Of a stretch of 64,000 bases of DNA, positions 11,870-23,583 are shown in pieces (position 1 is the first letter of the stretch; each line of letters opens with the position of its first letter). This DNA is from Artocarpus heterophyllus. Taxonomy: Eukaryota > Streptophyta > Magnoliopsida > Rosales > Moraceae. The notes beneath the pieces were generated by a model, which ran no database searches, was not told where the DNA came from, and was given only the letters and a program-made list of their open reading frames with translations. Both the position numbers and the translations under genes were made by a program. The DNA is taken from the NCBI GenBank assembly GCA_025403435.1, contig CM046335.1, forward strand, positions 3,749,101-3,813,100, written 5' to 3'.

Positions 11870-14800
11870 TGACAGGCAAGAAGCCTAGTATAAGGCATTT
11901 ACACATTTGGGGTTGTCCAACTGAGGCAAGGACTTACAAGCTAAATGAAAAGAAACTGGGCTCAAGAACTATAAGTTGCGACTTTGTTTAGGTACTCTGA
12001 ATGATCAAAAGGTTACAAGTTTTATGATCCCATGACTACAACCTCTTTCCAGATAGAAAATGCATGATTTCTTGAGGAAGTTGAGTTTGAAGTGGGAGAT
12101 AGGGTAAGAAGAGGAATTCGTTTCTCTTCCTGCTATTGTTATTGACAATGATCAGGCTCTAGTTCCTGATATTGTTTAAAATGCAAATCTGGAATATCAA
12201 AACAATGTTCAAAATGAAAAAGTTGCTCTTGAAAAGCAAACTCAACAACCTCAAAAGGATATGCCATTGAGAAGATCTACTAAAGAAAAGAGAAGTGCAA
12301 TTTTGGATGACTATGTTGTCTTTCTCTAAGAACATGAGGTTGACATAGGAATAGAGGAAGATGATCCAATCAACTTTCATCATATCAAATAAAGTTCTAA
12401 CTTTTAAAAGTGGATTGATGCCATGAATGATGAGATGAAATCCATGAAGGATAATGTGTTAAACGTATATTCCCTAAGGAGTAAAAATGTAATATATTTT
12501 TGGAGACATTTTTATCAATAAAGAATTTATTTATTATTTATTTGCCAAATCTTGTCATCTTTACGCTCATATTTGTTGAATGTATGTTAAGCAAACAAAA
12601 GTCTGAGACTGTCATTCTAAACCTTTAAGAATTGGGCATATAATAGACAGATTATGTGAAAGACACGATTCTTAAGATGACGGTCTAAATCATAAGATCC
12701 GCAATCGAGGGAATAAAGTTGGGCGCTTTATTCATGTAAAGATTGTTATGTTGTCTATATCCCTATTGGGAGATGGTTTGTCTTGACCATCGGAGGTAGA
12801 CTTCGTGAATAGAAACATTGACACATTGTCATAGGTGACGATATGTTGAATCAGGATATAAAGTAAATTGATTTAGATTAATAATTCTGTCTCGGTATAT
12901 CGATTCACTTTAGATAATCATTTGTATTGTATCTTAATCTTGAGATGAATAGTAGACCCGTTGTCTTGATTTATGTCTTTTGATGTACCAAAGGGTAACA
13001 TCCATATTTTTTATAGTAGTACGCATATCGGTATGTTAGAGGCATGACTCTTGATAGTGTAGACCTGTTAGTCATAGATATGGAATCCATAGTTCCTCTT
13101 TAGGAGTAGTTGATATCCTTTTATATGTGTTATCCGGTAATTAAAAAACTGGAGCACTCAACCATTTGGATGCATAGATGTAAATGAATGGTATACCATC
13201 TTTAAATGGTAAGTTTTTTGATGGTGAGATAATGAAACGTAAGATAAAAATAATTGGCAAGGTAAGACAGAACTTGTCCTTAAGTCGATTATGGATAATC
13301 CTATGTGGATACGATACATTATGATATGTCATGGAGACTTAGCTATATGGGCTTCGTAATTCTATATAGTTCGAGAGTGCAGCTCCAAGCTTTTAGTGGA
13401 GTAGTATTGGAGTTAATAATTATGAAATGTATATCTGGGATATTAGGTTTCATAATTATCTGGAGCTTATACTATATAGGTCCATTAGGTCCCCTTCGCT
13501 AGCTTATAAAAATCCTGTAATGATACGACGTGTTTTTTCAATAATTGGTGACTTATGTCAGATTTATTAGATTGACTAAAATTCGGTAAAATCAAATAAT
13601 TCATGTTTGTTTATCAGTTGAATTAATTTTGTGATAAAATTAATTCAAGATAAACTTGTTGAATTATCAAGATCAGATAATTTATGTCTGTTTATAAGTT
13701 GGATTAATTTTGAATTAATTCAAGATAAACTTATTCAATTATCAGGAATATTTAGGTTCCTAGAGATTATCTAGATAAAGTTGTTTTAATTAGATAACTT
13801 CTCTATTGGGTTATTTGAATTAAAACTGAGACTTTATCTTATAGAATCTCGAGCAGAAAATAAAAGATTCGCTAGGATTTTTTATCGTAGATTCGAAATA
13901 CCGATCCTCATGTTCGACCTGTCAATAGGGCAAGTTCGGCATGCCGATTAGACAGATCGGCATGTCGGTTGCGTGATAAAAAGATCACGCATTTAGACGT
14001 GGATTTTATCAGATATCGATTTTGATTTGAATATGATTCAAATTTTGAGGCATTATCTGATAATAACTGACTCCTGAGCCTAACCTCTATAAAAAAGGAG
14101 TGAGTCTCATTATTATTCAGATCAATTGAGAAATTTAGAGTGAGACTCTGAAACTCCCCGGAAGGCTATCATTCACAAATCACGAATCATAACTTTGGGT
14201 ATTTCTCAATTAGTTGGAAGAAGAGTCACTTAGTGGAAAAGCTAAACGACGTGAACCCACACTCACTTCGATCTTGGATAGAGAATAACAAAGAGGATCA
14301 GTTGGTTGAGGCTCTTCTGGAACGTTACTTCTCTTCACGTATTGCGGGAGTTCCTCGGCATTTGAAGGTTAGTAAGATCTGGTTAATTTATGCCAATAGC
14401 ATGTCAAACTTGTAAGATCTAGTTAATTTATGCCAATAGCATATCAAACTTGTATTTTAAAAAATACTTTAATATAAAAAATTTTAAAATTCTACTGCGT
14501 ACTATTTTTTCAACATAATGATGTTTGGGATCTTGTCGAATTGCTTGATAATGCAAAACTCATTGGTTACAAATGGATATTTAAGACCAAGAGGATTCAA
14601 AAGGCAATGTTGAAAGATATGAGGCTTGTTTAGTTACTAAGAGTTCCATTAAAAAAGAAAACATTGATTATAAAGAGACTTTCGCTCTAGTTTTAACGAA
14701 AAATTCTTTTAGGATTATAATGGCACTTATGGCTTATTTTGATTTGGAGCTACATCAGATAAATGTAAAAACTACGTTTCTCAATGGTGACATTGATAAA

Positions 14801-15150
14801 ACCACATAATTAGTACAATCAGAATACTTTGCATCTGATAACCTAAAGAAGGTGGTCTGCAAACTGAAGCAATCTCTCTATGGTCTCAAACAGGCTTCTT
14901 CATCAATGGTATCATAAATTTCATCGAGTTATTGTCTCGTATAGGTTTAAGGCAAATAAAGTTAATGATTGTATATATCATAAGTTCAATAGGAGTAAAT
15001 ATATATTCTTGGTGTTATATGTCAATGACATACTACTAGCAGCGATATAGGTATACTGCACAAAAGCAAAGGATTTCTGGTAAAGAACTTTGAAATGAAA
15101 GATCTTAGGGATGCCTCGTTTGTATTAGGCATATGGATACATTAAGATCG
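11870..15150 (+). pseudogene. copia reverse transcriptase remnant, split by nested LTR
   Basis: The N-terminal part (to 12456) and the core (from 14516) are joined in frame if 12457-14515 and one TAATG copy are ignored: KDN then DVWDLVELLDNAKLIGYKWIFKTKR. Core blocks follow: LELHQINVKTTFLNGD (near 14745) and KQSLYGLKQASS (near 14870). The catalytic YVDD box reads YVND at about 15013-15024. Many stops are present. Confidence 0.85.
12457..14515 (+). mobile_element. Nested solo LTR (2059 bp) inside the copia RT
   Basis: Starts TGTTAAACGTATATTCCC and ends TTTTTTCAACA, with a perfect 5-bp target duplication TAATG at 12452-12456 and 14516-14520. Removing the element and one TAATG restores the copia reading AAGGATAATGATGTTTGGGA. 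It has no coding domain. A TATA-like CTATAAAAAAGG at about 14082, followed by a likely R/U5 region, supports an LTR rather than a whole element. It contains CGGCATGCCGA-type palindromes (13938-13970) and a 40-bp direct duplication near 14374-14453. Confidence 0.87.
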
Positions 15151-15299
15151 CTCTTGAGGTATCCTTGGGTTATCACAAAAGAGTTATATTGAAAGAGTTT
15201 TCAACAGATTCAGCATGAGAGATTGTGCACTAAGAGATATCCTAATAGCTAAGGGAGACAAGTTCAATCTCCATTAGTGTCCCAATAATGAGTTTGAAA

Positions 15300-15960
15300 A
15301 GAAAGAAATGCAAAAGATTCCTTATGCGTTGGCTATAGGAAGTCTTTTATATGCTCAAGTATGTGCACATTCGGATATTACATTCATAGTGGGAATGTTA
15401 GGGAGATATTTGAGTAACCTTAGGATGGATCACTGGGAAACAGCCAAAAGGATTATGTGTTATTTGTAAAGAATAAAAGACCACATGCTTACTTATCGGA
15501 GATCGAAGTATAAAGGGATCGTTGGATATTCTGATTCTGATTTTGCTAGATGCAAAGATAATAAAAGATCCATGTTGGGCTATATTTACTTGCTAGCTTA
15601 GGAAGGGGCGCTATTTCCTTAAAGAGTGTTAAGCAGAACTTATAGCTTCTTACAATAGCCTGCTATGAGGCATCTAACCATAAGATATGGCTATGAAAAT
15701 TTATGACCGGGCTACGTGTTGTGGATGGTATTGAGAAACCATTGAGGATATATTGTGACAATAATTTGGCTGTACTTTATTCTAACAACAATAGAAGCTC
15801 TACGAAGTCGAAACACATAGACATCAAATTTGTTGTGGTTAGACAGAAAGAGTTCAGAGTTGTCGGGTGTCTATAGAACATATTGGGACAAACTCCATGA
15901 TTGTGGATCCCTTTACTAAAGGTTTAACACATAAGGTGTTTCATGAGCACACTGTTCATC
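15300..15960 (+). pseudogene. copia RNase H remnant
   Basis: Blocks AIGSLLYAQVCAHSDITF, VGYSDSDFARCKDNKRS and KHIDIKF are characteristic of the copia RNase H C-terminal region. Stops interrupt the frame. Confidence 0.82.
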
Positions 15961-16185
15961 TGAGTGTTGTTTTATTTGACGATGTGCATGTCTAGTGGGA
16001 GTTTATATTTTAGTGTTTACGAGTGTATCTGTATATGTAAAAAAGGTTGCTTTGATCACATGCTCATAGATGGACCAGATTGTAACTAAGGATAAAATTT
16101 CAAGGCTAGATAGTATTTTTTAGTGTGCATTCAAGACTATATAATATAATTGTTTCAAGAAATACATGTAGCCCAAGTGAGAAAT

Positions 16186-16633
16186 TGTTGGGTTTATTAT
16201 TTAATATCATATATAGGCTTACATATTTAAGTGACAATTATATTATGAGATATCTAATTTAATAGGGCCTAATAAGTGATTTATATTATTTTGGGCTCTA
16301 GGGATATTTATTAGGTAAGGGCTTTAAATGTGTAGAAACCAAATTTTAATCAAAGTAGGAATAATGGGATTCCAGTTTGACTTAGTATATAAAGAGTTGT
16401 GCTCCCCAAGTCAAATCATACGAACAATATGCTCTCCTCCTCCCTTCCCCATTAAAGAGGTAGATTCTTTGAGCATTAAAAATAGATTTGACTATGAAAG
16501 ACTCCGTCTCTCTGAAATTTCATCATCATAGATTCAGGTGTGCCTTCTCAATAATTATTCTTAATAATTTGGCATGATGATTGTTGTGATTTAGGAATAT
16601 GGTGTTAAATTATATTTATGATTAAACCTAACA
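16186..16633 (+). repeat. 3' LTR of the copia element
   Basis: Starts TGTTGGGTTTATTATT just after a degenerate polypurine stretch (AAGTGAGAAAT) and ends TTAAACCTAACA. It lacks the MITE found in the 5' LTR. Confidence 0.87.
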
Positions 16634-17659
16634 TCATAGACTCGGTATAAAATAATACAATGCAATACATCAAAAATAGGTCGTATTTTTTAATACAAGA
16701 TAGATCATATTAATTTACCATCCGTATTAATTTGTACAATATAATGATCACAATAAATATTGTATTAGTGTCTTGTTATAAAATATGGACAATAGTATAT
16801 TGTTATTGGCATTTGACATTCCTTTGGCATGGTACATTGGGAAGATTGCTTCAATTACTTGCTTTCCCGTGATCAACAAAAATCTTTTATATGTTTATAT
16901 ATTACGAGAAGGGTCTCCACCTCGCAACTTTGATAACATCCTTTTGAAAAACTTTTCTCAACAACCTTTTGAAAAACTTTTCTGATCGTTTTCATTGGTT
17001 CATTATTTATTTTTTGTTAAAATTTTTTTTTCTTAATTAGAGGACGATAACTTCTATTTATTGACTTATTTTGTCCTCTTGCGCTCCATTATTCCTGCCG
17101 ACAACTAGGGAAAAATGCATTGCCTTGCACAAAACGAAAGGCTTCATCGGAAAAAAAAAAAAAAAAAAAACTCTGATAATTCAAAATATCTTATTCAAAA
17201 TTTTGTTAAATTCAGAGCAAAAGATTTCACCATTTTAGTAACCAGCTTGATAACCAGCAATCTTTTCTTGCTCACAAAAACAAAACCAAAGAAGAGAGAA
17301 GAAAAACCCTAATAATTTCTTCTCAAACAAAAAAAAAAAAAAAAACTACGAACTTAAAATGGTTTTTTTTTTTTTCACCCTTCAAAAAGATAAATTTTTT
17401 TTTCATCTCAAAAAAATCAAATACACAATACACAACATGTAACACATACCAAAAACACATAACATAAGCAATACAAAAGTTACATTTCATTTACAGTAAT
17501 GGACAAATAACAAAGATGAAACTCTTAACACAATACACTATGAAAAAAACCCCAAATGTCCAACAATTACACAATTTCTGAAAATAGAAAAAATAAAAAG
17601 AACCCCAATAATTGGAAAACTGCACAAGAAATTAAAAAAAAAAACAAAGAATTAAATCA
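16634..17659. other. AT-rich spacer and 3' flank of the PLC-like gene
   Basis: Contains a 24-bp direct duplication (CCTTTTGAAAAACTTTTCT twice, about 16940-16984), long poly-A runs near 17150 and 17330, and the probable 3'UTR of the minus-strand gene ending at 17660. No gene is seen. Confidence 0.5.
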
Positions 17660-18616
17660 TCAAGCCTTGCCTTCAACTCTTGCATGAGAAAGCCCCACAC
17701 ATGCATCAACAAAATCATCATCAATAAAATCAGTCGAAAAGATCTGCAACTTGTCAACACACCCCTTTGCCACGCACTGCGCTATGAACAGCCTCGCATA
17801 TCCACGGATCCGGTTCGTCACCGGCTTCACGCACAGCACCGGATTATCGGCCTGCGGCGTCACCGTGTTCTCTACTCTGTAGAAGAACTTTCTAGAAGAA
17901 ACCGGTGGTTGCTCGCTCAGATGCTTCATGTTGCTCTCGAACTTCGTCGACGGCAAGTCCGTGTCGATCCAGTTGTCCTTCAAGTGTCCGGAGTTCCAAA
18001 ACGGACTCCCCGCTTTCGGCTGCGGAGACTTTCTCGGCTTCCAAACACAAATCACTCTCTTCGGCAAAAGCTCCGACACAGTCTTGCTAAATACGTGATC
18101 GTCTTGATGGATCAAATACTCGCCGAGATTTTCCTCCAAGTATTTTTCGAACTCCGGAGGATCTTCGTGTCCGAACTCTGTCCGAATTTCGAGAATGATA
18201 ACCTCCGATTGCGTCTCGGAGAGGAACTTCTTGACGTCTTTTATGACGACGTCGACGTTGTAAGTGGCGAGAATTCCATGGCAGACACGGCGATCTTCTT
18301 GGACGCGAATGTCTAGAACCCTCGCTCCTCTGACGAGCTGGTGGTAGATTGAGAGAGACTGGCATTGAGCGAAGGGACGGCTTATCAACGGGAAGCCGAT
18401 CTTGTTGGTTGCGGAGTCATGGGTCCCAGGCCAGACGATCTGGTTTATGTGGAGTTTTTCAGGGCCGAGATTTCCCATCCACTTCTTTCTGTCCGGTGGA
18501 CGGTAATCGCTTCCCGGGAAAGTGTCGCCGACGTTTCGTTGGAGATCGACGAGCGTCTTCTTCTCCGTTGAGATCGCTTTTCGTCTTGAGACCTGCTTAG
18601 ACACCTGTGAACCCAT
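17660..18616 (-). CDS. PI-PLC X-domain-containing protein (PLC-like phosphodiesterase)
   Basis: A single-exon 318-aa protein of the plant PLC-like phosphodiesterase family (compare Arabidopsis At4g34920/At4g38690, from memory). It has an X domain from about residue 55 but no Y or C2 domain, so it resembles bacterial PI-PLC. Catalytic-type residues are visible: His66 in WPGTHDSATN, Asp102/Arg104 in ARVLDIRV and His113 in VCHGIL. The start MGSQVSKQ has Gly2 and Ser6, a textbook N-myristoylation signal followed by basic residues, so membrane attachment at the cytosolic face is likely. The family would cleave a phosphodiester in inositol lipids, but the true plant substrate is unsettled. The frame is complete from ATG to TGA and codon use is GC-richer than the surroundings. 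The open frames opposite it are shadows. Confidence 0.92.
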   Translation of the reverse strand: MGSQVSKQVSRRKAISTEKKTLVDLQRNVGDTFPGSDYRPPDRKKWMGNLGPEKLHINQIVWPGTHDSATNKIGFPLISRPFAQCQSLSIYHQLVRGARVLDIRVQEDRRVCHGILATYNVDVVIKDVKKFLSETQSEVIILEIRTEFGHEDPPEFEKYLEENLGEYLIHQDDHVFSKTVSELLPKRVICVWKPRKSPQPKAGSPFWNSGHLKDNWIDTDLPSTKFESNMKHLSEQPPVSSRKFFYRVENTVTPQADNPVLCVKPVTNRIRGYARLFIAQCVAKGCVDKLQIFSTDFIDDDFVDACVGLSHARVEGKA

Positions 18617-20285
18617 CTTAGTCGTTGAAGATGATGATGGTCAAGAAGGTTTTTTTTTGGTTCTTGTTTTTGACCTTCTTGTTAATACTGTACTGCTGAG
18701 GAAGATAATGGATTGGTAGGTTTAATATAATGATAATGCATTGTTGTAAAATGTAACATCATAGTTTTCTCTTTTGTTCAAAATTGATGGGCTGTTTTCA
18801 ATCATGCACCATTCTTTTTTTTTTTAATTTTATATTAATTATGATGGAGATGTTTTTTATATTTGTTTGGAAGGAGAGGAGGAGCTGTATTGTCTTCTAG
18901 TTTGGTGGGGAGCTTTCATTATTGATGGAGAGTTATAATCTATTGGTTGGTCCTCTTGTAATAATCGATGAATCTTTCTATGAATTGGTCCACTTGTATG
19001 GCTGTCCAAATTTATTTTTGTTTGTTTTGTTATCATATATTTGTTTGATTTGACTCTAAAGGGAGATATTAATAATAAATTGAACGCGTTTTACTTGTGG
19101 ACCCCAATAGACGGCCACATGGCAGCAGAAAGATACCAACCATGGCATCTCCTTTGATTCCTTGTTGATGCTTGAATCCCATTTGGCCTTCTTCCGCAAG
19201 TGGTTTCAACAGCTCCAAAGAACAGACATATGATCCTTGGTATAACAAGATTTAACTCAATTATGGCCATAAGAACAAAATGAAGCTTACTCGGAAGATA
19301 ATTTAGGAAAACATGTTTCTGTTAATGTGTGTTTGAACAAAAAACATGTTTTCCTTTCGGATAAATTGAGGGAACAAAGGACAATTCCCGTTACTGTTGA
19401 GGGTCACAAAAGTCCTCGCAGAATGAGCTGGAAGTGAAATCCTAGAGCCATGATCATTAATTTAGACAAGGAAGAAAATTGTCGCAAGCCTTATTGGATT
19501 AGGTTTCATGGGACCCACCACGTGCAAATAGAGTAGTTGAAAATCTGTGGAGTAAGCTCAATGATTTCATTCTTACCATTATTTTCAAAGGTTCCTTGAC
19601 AACCATTATATATGAAACCAAAGAAGACATGATGAGCCTTCAATGACAGCTTGAGCAAAAAGAAGTGACCGGATGACTTGTTTATCAACTCATTATTTTT
19701 TGATCTACTTTTTATTTCTGTGTATAGATGCAACATAACTTCACAAGAAATGAATGATACGTGAAAGTTGAATCATGACATGAAATGAAAGAACTTCAAA
19801 TATGTTACCCTAGCCAATTGGCACAGCTATAGAAAAAATCTTTTCTTTTTAATGACAGCAGACCTTCATTTAACCTATATTGGGTAATTTGACGACGAAA
19901 ATGACGGGCCAACAAGAAAAATAAATCCAGCCAACAGAAAATAAAGAGAGTAAAAGATAGAAACAGTGAATTTAGAAATTCTTTGCCAATGAATTCATGA
20001 AATAATGAGACAAAACAATGACAGGGAAGAAAGAGAAAGAAAGGGGAAAGAAAAAAAAAACAAGGGAAAAAAAGGGCCTTATTTTTGGTCAGCTGTTTGA
20101 ATTTTTTGACGGAATCTCACAAGTATATATGATTGTGGAGATTCAATTCTATATTGAAATCTGAACATGAATGACAAGAGAGAACAAAATTTAATGCTAC
20201 AAGTTGAGGATAACTGTCTGGAAATATCATGCCTCTTATTCTCCTCGGACAAAAACAATCTCCAAAAGATATATTCGTCAATCAT
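18617..20285. other. Intergenic stretch between the PLC-like and PPR genes
   Basis: Holds the 5' flank of the PLC-like gene on the left and the 3' flank of the PPR gene on the right. No additional gene, RNA or inverted repeat is supported. Confidence 0.5.
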
Positions 20286-22175
20286 TTACCTCTGCGTGTT
20301 AAGAAATGAAACATCAACTTCCATATGTCCAGCTAACTCTTCCAAAACTGAGTAGATTACTTCTTTCATTGGATGCAATCTATCGGATACCGTAAATGTG
20401 TGCACCTTATTATCAATTTCTATCCAACTAACAGCTCGCTCTTTTCTCACATGCCTTTTGTTCAAAAGTTGTCTTACCTTTCGTACCGAACCCCATCTCC
20501 CAAGCGCAGCATATATACTAGAAAGAATTACATAGGCACTGGGAGATTGAGGGTTCAATTCAATAAGGTGTTCAGCAGCTTTTGTTCCCAGCTCTAAGTT
20601 TCCCTGAATTCTACAAACACCAAGCAAGGCATTCCAAACTTGATAACCTGGTTTACACGGCATCTTCTTAAACTGGTTCATCAATTCATCAAAACAGTCA
20701 GCGCGCCCCAGGAGATCAATTAAGCACGCATAATGTTCTTGGTCGGGAACAATACCATGATCCGTTGTCATGGATTTGAAGATCCTAAGCCCTTCATGCA
20801 CTAGACCTGAATGACTACAAGCATTCAGAATGACAACAAAGGTGATCCTATCAGGCTTCAATCCTGTTCTGATCATCTCTTCAAACATCTGTATTGCCTC
20901 TTCTCCGTGACCGTGCTGTGCCAAGGCAGATATCATCGTGTTCCATAATATAACATCTTGTTTACTAGCCAATAAATTAAAGACCCGGCATGCAGTTTCC
21001 AAACTCCCACACTTTGTGTACATGTCAATGAAAGAGCTTATAACTATAGTGTTGGGTCTAAACTTAGAACGTATCAAAAAGCCATGTATTTGATTCCCAT
21101 GTTTAAGAGAAGCTATACTAGCACAAGCACAAAGGCAACTGCTGAAGGTAAACTGATCGGGTCTAATTTGCAACATCATCATTTTCCGAAACAATGTTAG
21201 TGCTTCATACCCCATACCATTTCTAGCATAGCCCGCAATCAAAGCCGTCCATGAGACAGGGTTCTTTTCAGGCATCTGCTCAAACAACTTGCGAGCCGAA
21301 ATCAAATCTCCCCACTTGGCATATCCAGAAACCATAGTCGTCCATGCAGGGACATCCCGTACTGTCATGGCGTCGAAAAACCTTCTAGCATCTCCCATCT
21401 CCCCGCACTTCACGTAAGCATCAACAACCAAGCTCGAAAGCACAACATTCGACAAAAACCCGGCAACCAAAACCTGCCCATGGACCTGCCTAGTAAGCTC
21501 CAACTCCTTCAACTTGACACACACAGTCAAAACACCCGCGAAACTAAACTCATTGTACCCAATCCCCAATCTCCTCAACTCTCTGTAAAACCGCAAAGCC
21601 TGGTCAGAAAAGCCATTCTGAGCATAAGCAATCACCATGGTGTTCCACGACACGACGTCCTTCTCGGGCATTTCATCAAACAACCTCCTCGCAGCCTCCA
21701 ACTTCCTCATTTTAACATACCCAGAAAGCATGTTGTTCCAGGAGTACAAATTTCTAACACTCATTTTATCAAACATCTTGCGTGCGTCCACGTCGTCGCC
21801 GCAATTACAGAACATGGCGATCAAATGGTTTGCCAAAAACACGCCTGGGCGTTTCACACCAGTGAGTTTCAAATGAAGATGAACCCTTTTGCCCTCCCTA
21901 AGGGACCTTCTATTTCCGCAGTGTTGCAGGAGCTGAGCGAGAGCTTTTGTGGGCAAGCGAATTCCTTTCTGGACGAGGAGATCAAGGGCCGAGATTGCTT
22001 GAGAGAGGTTTCCTTGTGAGGAGAGATGGAGTATGGATTGGACGAGACAGGGAAAGTTTCGATTTTTGGCGATGGGATTGCGCTTCTGACACTTGTTGTA
22101 ATTGTTGTTGTTGTTGTTGTAGTTGTTGGGAAACTGGGCGATTGGATCGGGAACTGGGGAAGGGAAAGTGGGCAT
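20286..22175 (-). CDS. Pentatricopeptide repeat protein, PLS class with E/E+ domain
   Basis: A 629-aa intronless protein, usual for plant PPR genes. From about residue 105 it has tandem P, L and S motifs, visible as SWNNMLSGYVKMRKLEAARR, VSWNTMVIAYAQNG, AWTTMVSGYAKWGDL and VSWTALIAGYARNGM. These continue to about residue 530 and then give an E/E+ tail (WNALLGVCRIQGNLELG, YVILSSIYAALGRW, VSWIEIDNKVHTF). There is no DYW deaminase. Such proteins bind organellar RNA base by base and mostly take part in C-to-U editing with a partner deaminase. The nearest relative I recognise is Arabidopsis At2g21090. A run of Asn near residue 18 is encoded by a trinucleotide microsatellite. The N-terminus should target plastid or mitochondrion, not decidable here. 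The start is the first ATG in frame. Confidence 0.94.
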   Translation of the reverse strand: MPTFPSPVPDPIAQFPNNYNNNNNNYNKCQKRNPIAKNRNFPCLVQSILHLSSQGNLSQAISALDLLVQKGIRLPTKALAQLLQHCGNRRSLREGKRVHLHLKLTGVKRPGVFLANHLIAMFCNCGDDVDARKMFDKMSVRNLYSWNNMLSGYVKMRKLEAARRLFDEMPEKDVVSWNTMVIAYAQNGFSDQALRFYRELRRLGIGYNEFSFAGVLTVCVKLKELELTRQVHGQVLVAGFLSNVVLSSLVVDAYVKCGEMGDARRFFDAMTVRDVPAWTTMVSGYAKWGDLISARKLFEQMPEKNPVSWTALIAGYARNGMGYEALTLFRKMMMLQIRPDQFTFSSCLCACASIASLKHGNQIHGFLIRSKFRPNTIVISSFIDMYTKCGSLETACRVFNLLASKQDVILWNTMISALAQHGHGEEAIQMFEEMIRTGLKPDRITFVVILNACSHSGLVHEGLRIFKSMTTDHGIVPDQEHYACLIDLLGRADCFDELMNQFKKMPCKPGYQVWNALLGVCRIQGNLELGTKAAEHLIELNPQSPSAYVILSSIYAALGRWGSVRKVRQLLNKRHVRKERAVSWIEIDNKVHTFTVSDRLHPMKEVIYSVLEELAGHMEVDVSFLNTQR

Positions 22176-23583
22176 CGCAGGGAGGAAACCATGAAAGTCA
22201 GAGTTGAGGTCTTCATATATGGCGGCGGTGGTGGCCGAGTCATGGAGGCTGGGGAAGCTTGGCTCCGGCCAGCATCACGGGTTGAGATATGAAGAAGGCG
22301 GTGATGGGTCATCTGGGCCTGAAACGATGACGTAAGTCGTTTTTGCTTGATGAAGTGAAATGAGAGTTGGGTCGTCCACTTGACATCCCAATTGGGCCGT
22401 AAATTTTTCTTGGAAGAACAAAAAGGATGTTTCCCTTCTTTTTTCCTTTAAATTTTTAATAAGAAAATTTATCACACACACTATCAAATATATATAAATG
22501 AAGACACATATATACATGAAAAATATCTTCAGTAGACACTTGTAACTTGTAACATTTTTTGTTTGTAATTATAATATCGTTTCTATCATTTTTAATTGTC
22601 TTTTGTAAAATACTCAACAGGTGTAGCTTGACGTTTATTAAAATTGAGTTAATGTTCTTTTTTATAATATTTAATAGGCATAGTCCGACATTTATTAAGA
22701 TTGAGTGTTGTTATAATGACAAATAACAAACATTCAAGTATTGAACTGATGAAAATGTCGGATTTAAAATTTTGTTTATATGTATATATGTCACGCATAA
22801 TTTTTTCAATTTTTTTGTTCAATTTGTATGCACGGTCTTGTGTAGTAAGGATTAGCTTCTCATTTTTTTAAGAAAAATTTTTCACACTAAACGCATTTAC
22901 TGATAATTATTTTTGGATTTAGTTTAGATTATATACGGCGCTAAGCGCTACCTGGAATAATAATAATATCATTTTTCACTAATTTTTAAGTAAAAAGAAG
23001 GTTTTCGTAAATGTTATTTTTTGAAATTTATTCTTGTGTGACACAGCTTAAAACATGTTATATAAGTGCAAGCGTGACACAACTTTTTTATAAGTGTTGC
23101 ATTAATAAACAGAGAAGATAGAGAAAAGGAAGGGGAAGACAAATATGCTTTGGGGACTATGGAAATTTGGTATCCAAATTATGCTATTAATTTTTTCCTT
23201 AAAATTGTGTTATTAATTTGTATTCCTCCTCTAATTGTGTTATTTTTCTTCTTCTCCTCCATATAGGCCATTTTATGCCACAATTTGAAGTAAATAATAT
23301 ATTTATATCTATATACTAAGAAGAGAGAAGAATTTTTGTGTTTCAATTTTCTTTTGAAGGAATCCAATAGTTTAAACTTATTCTCTGTTGACTTAACTTA
23401 AATCTAATGACTCAAATTTAATACATTTGGCCTTTCTATTCTCTCATAGCTCATGCATCAATTTGTTACTTTAATGTTCTTTTTTTAATAAATTTCTTAC
23501 TTCAATGTTTTTTCCAACCGCCATCACATACATATGTACATCATATATACATGGCATAATATATATATATATTTGATAGTTAT
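22176..23583. other. AT-rich intergenic stretch upstream of the PPR gene
   Basis: Promoter side of the PPR gene. A degenerate repeat at about 22612-22710 (GxxTAGxxxGACxTTTATTAA twice) is the only structure seen. Confidence 0.5.

Larger units (their letters stand above)
10021..11870 (+). pseudogene. copia protease and integrase remnant
   Basis: A protease-like block at about 10050 reads WVDFGDTIHIS where copia elements have a DSGA-type active site, so the motif is damaged. After an interruption, 10850-11200 gives the GAG-pre-integrase segment (RFIYMGDGKTV, LWHKCLGHI). An open stretch from 11396 to 11848 gives integrase core blocks FIDDYWRYEYLYLI, KYDHGSKY and PGKPNMNCVAKRQTKTL. Several stops disrupt the frame. 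Confidence 0.85.
7901..16633 (+). mobile_element. Degenerate Ty1/copia LTR retrotransposon with nested insertion
   Basis: Two LTRs (7901-8516, enlarged by a MITE, and 16186-16633) flank remnants of gag, protease, integrase, reverse transcriptase and RNase H in copia order. Flanking 5-mers CCATA (7896-7900) and TCATA (16634-16638) look like a target duplication with one mismatch. The coding region has many stops and frameshifts, two interruptions (about 10120-10848 and 12457-14515), and diverged LTRs, so the insertion is old and cannot move by itself. A recognisable primer-binding site after the 5' LTR was not found. Confidence 0.9.

Noticed and set aside
17684..18316. 210-codon open frame opposite the PLC-like gene
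   Set aside because: Antisense shadow of a real, GC-rich coding region.
21480..22019. 179-codon open frame opposite the PPR gene
   Set aside because: Antisense shadow with no family similarity.
21869..22312. Alternative upstream start for the PPR protein
   Set aside because: It is in a different frame and would need a frameshift to join. The in-frame ATG at 22175 is sufficient.
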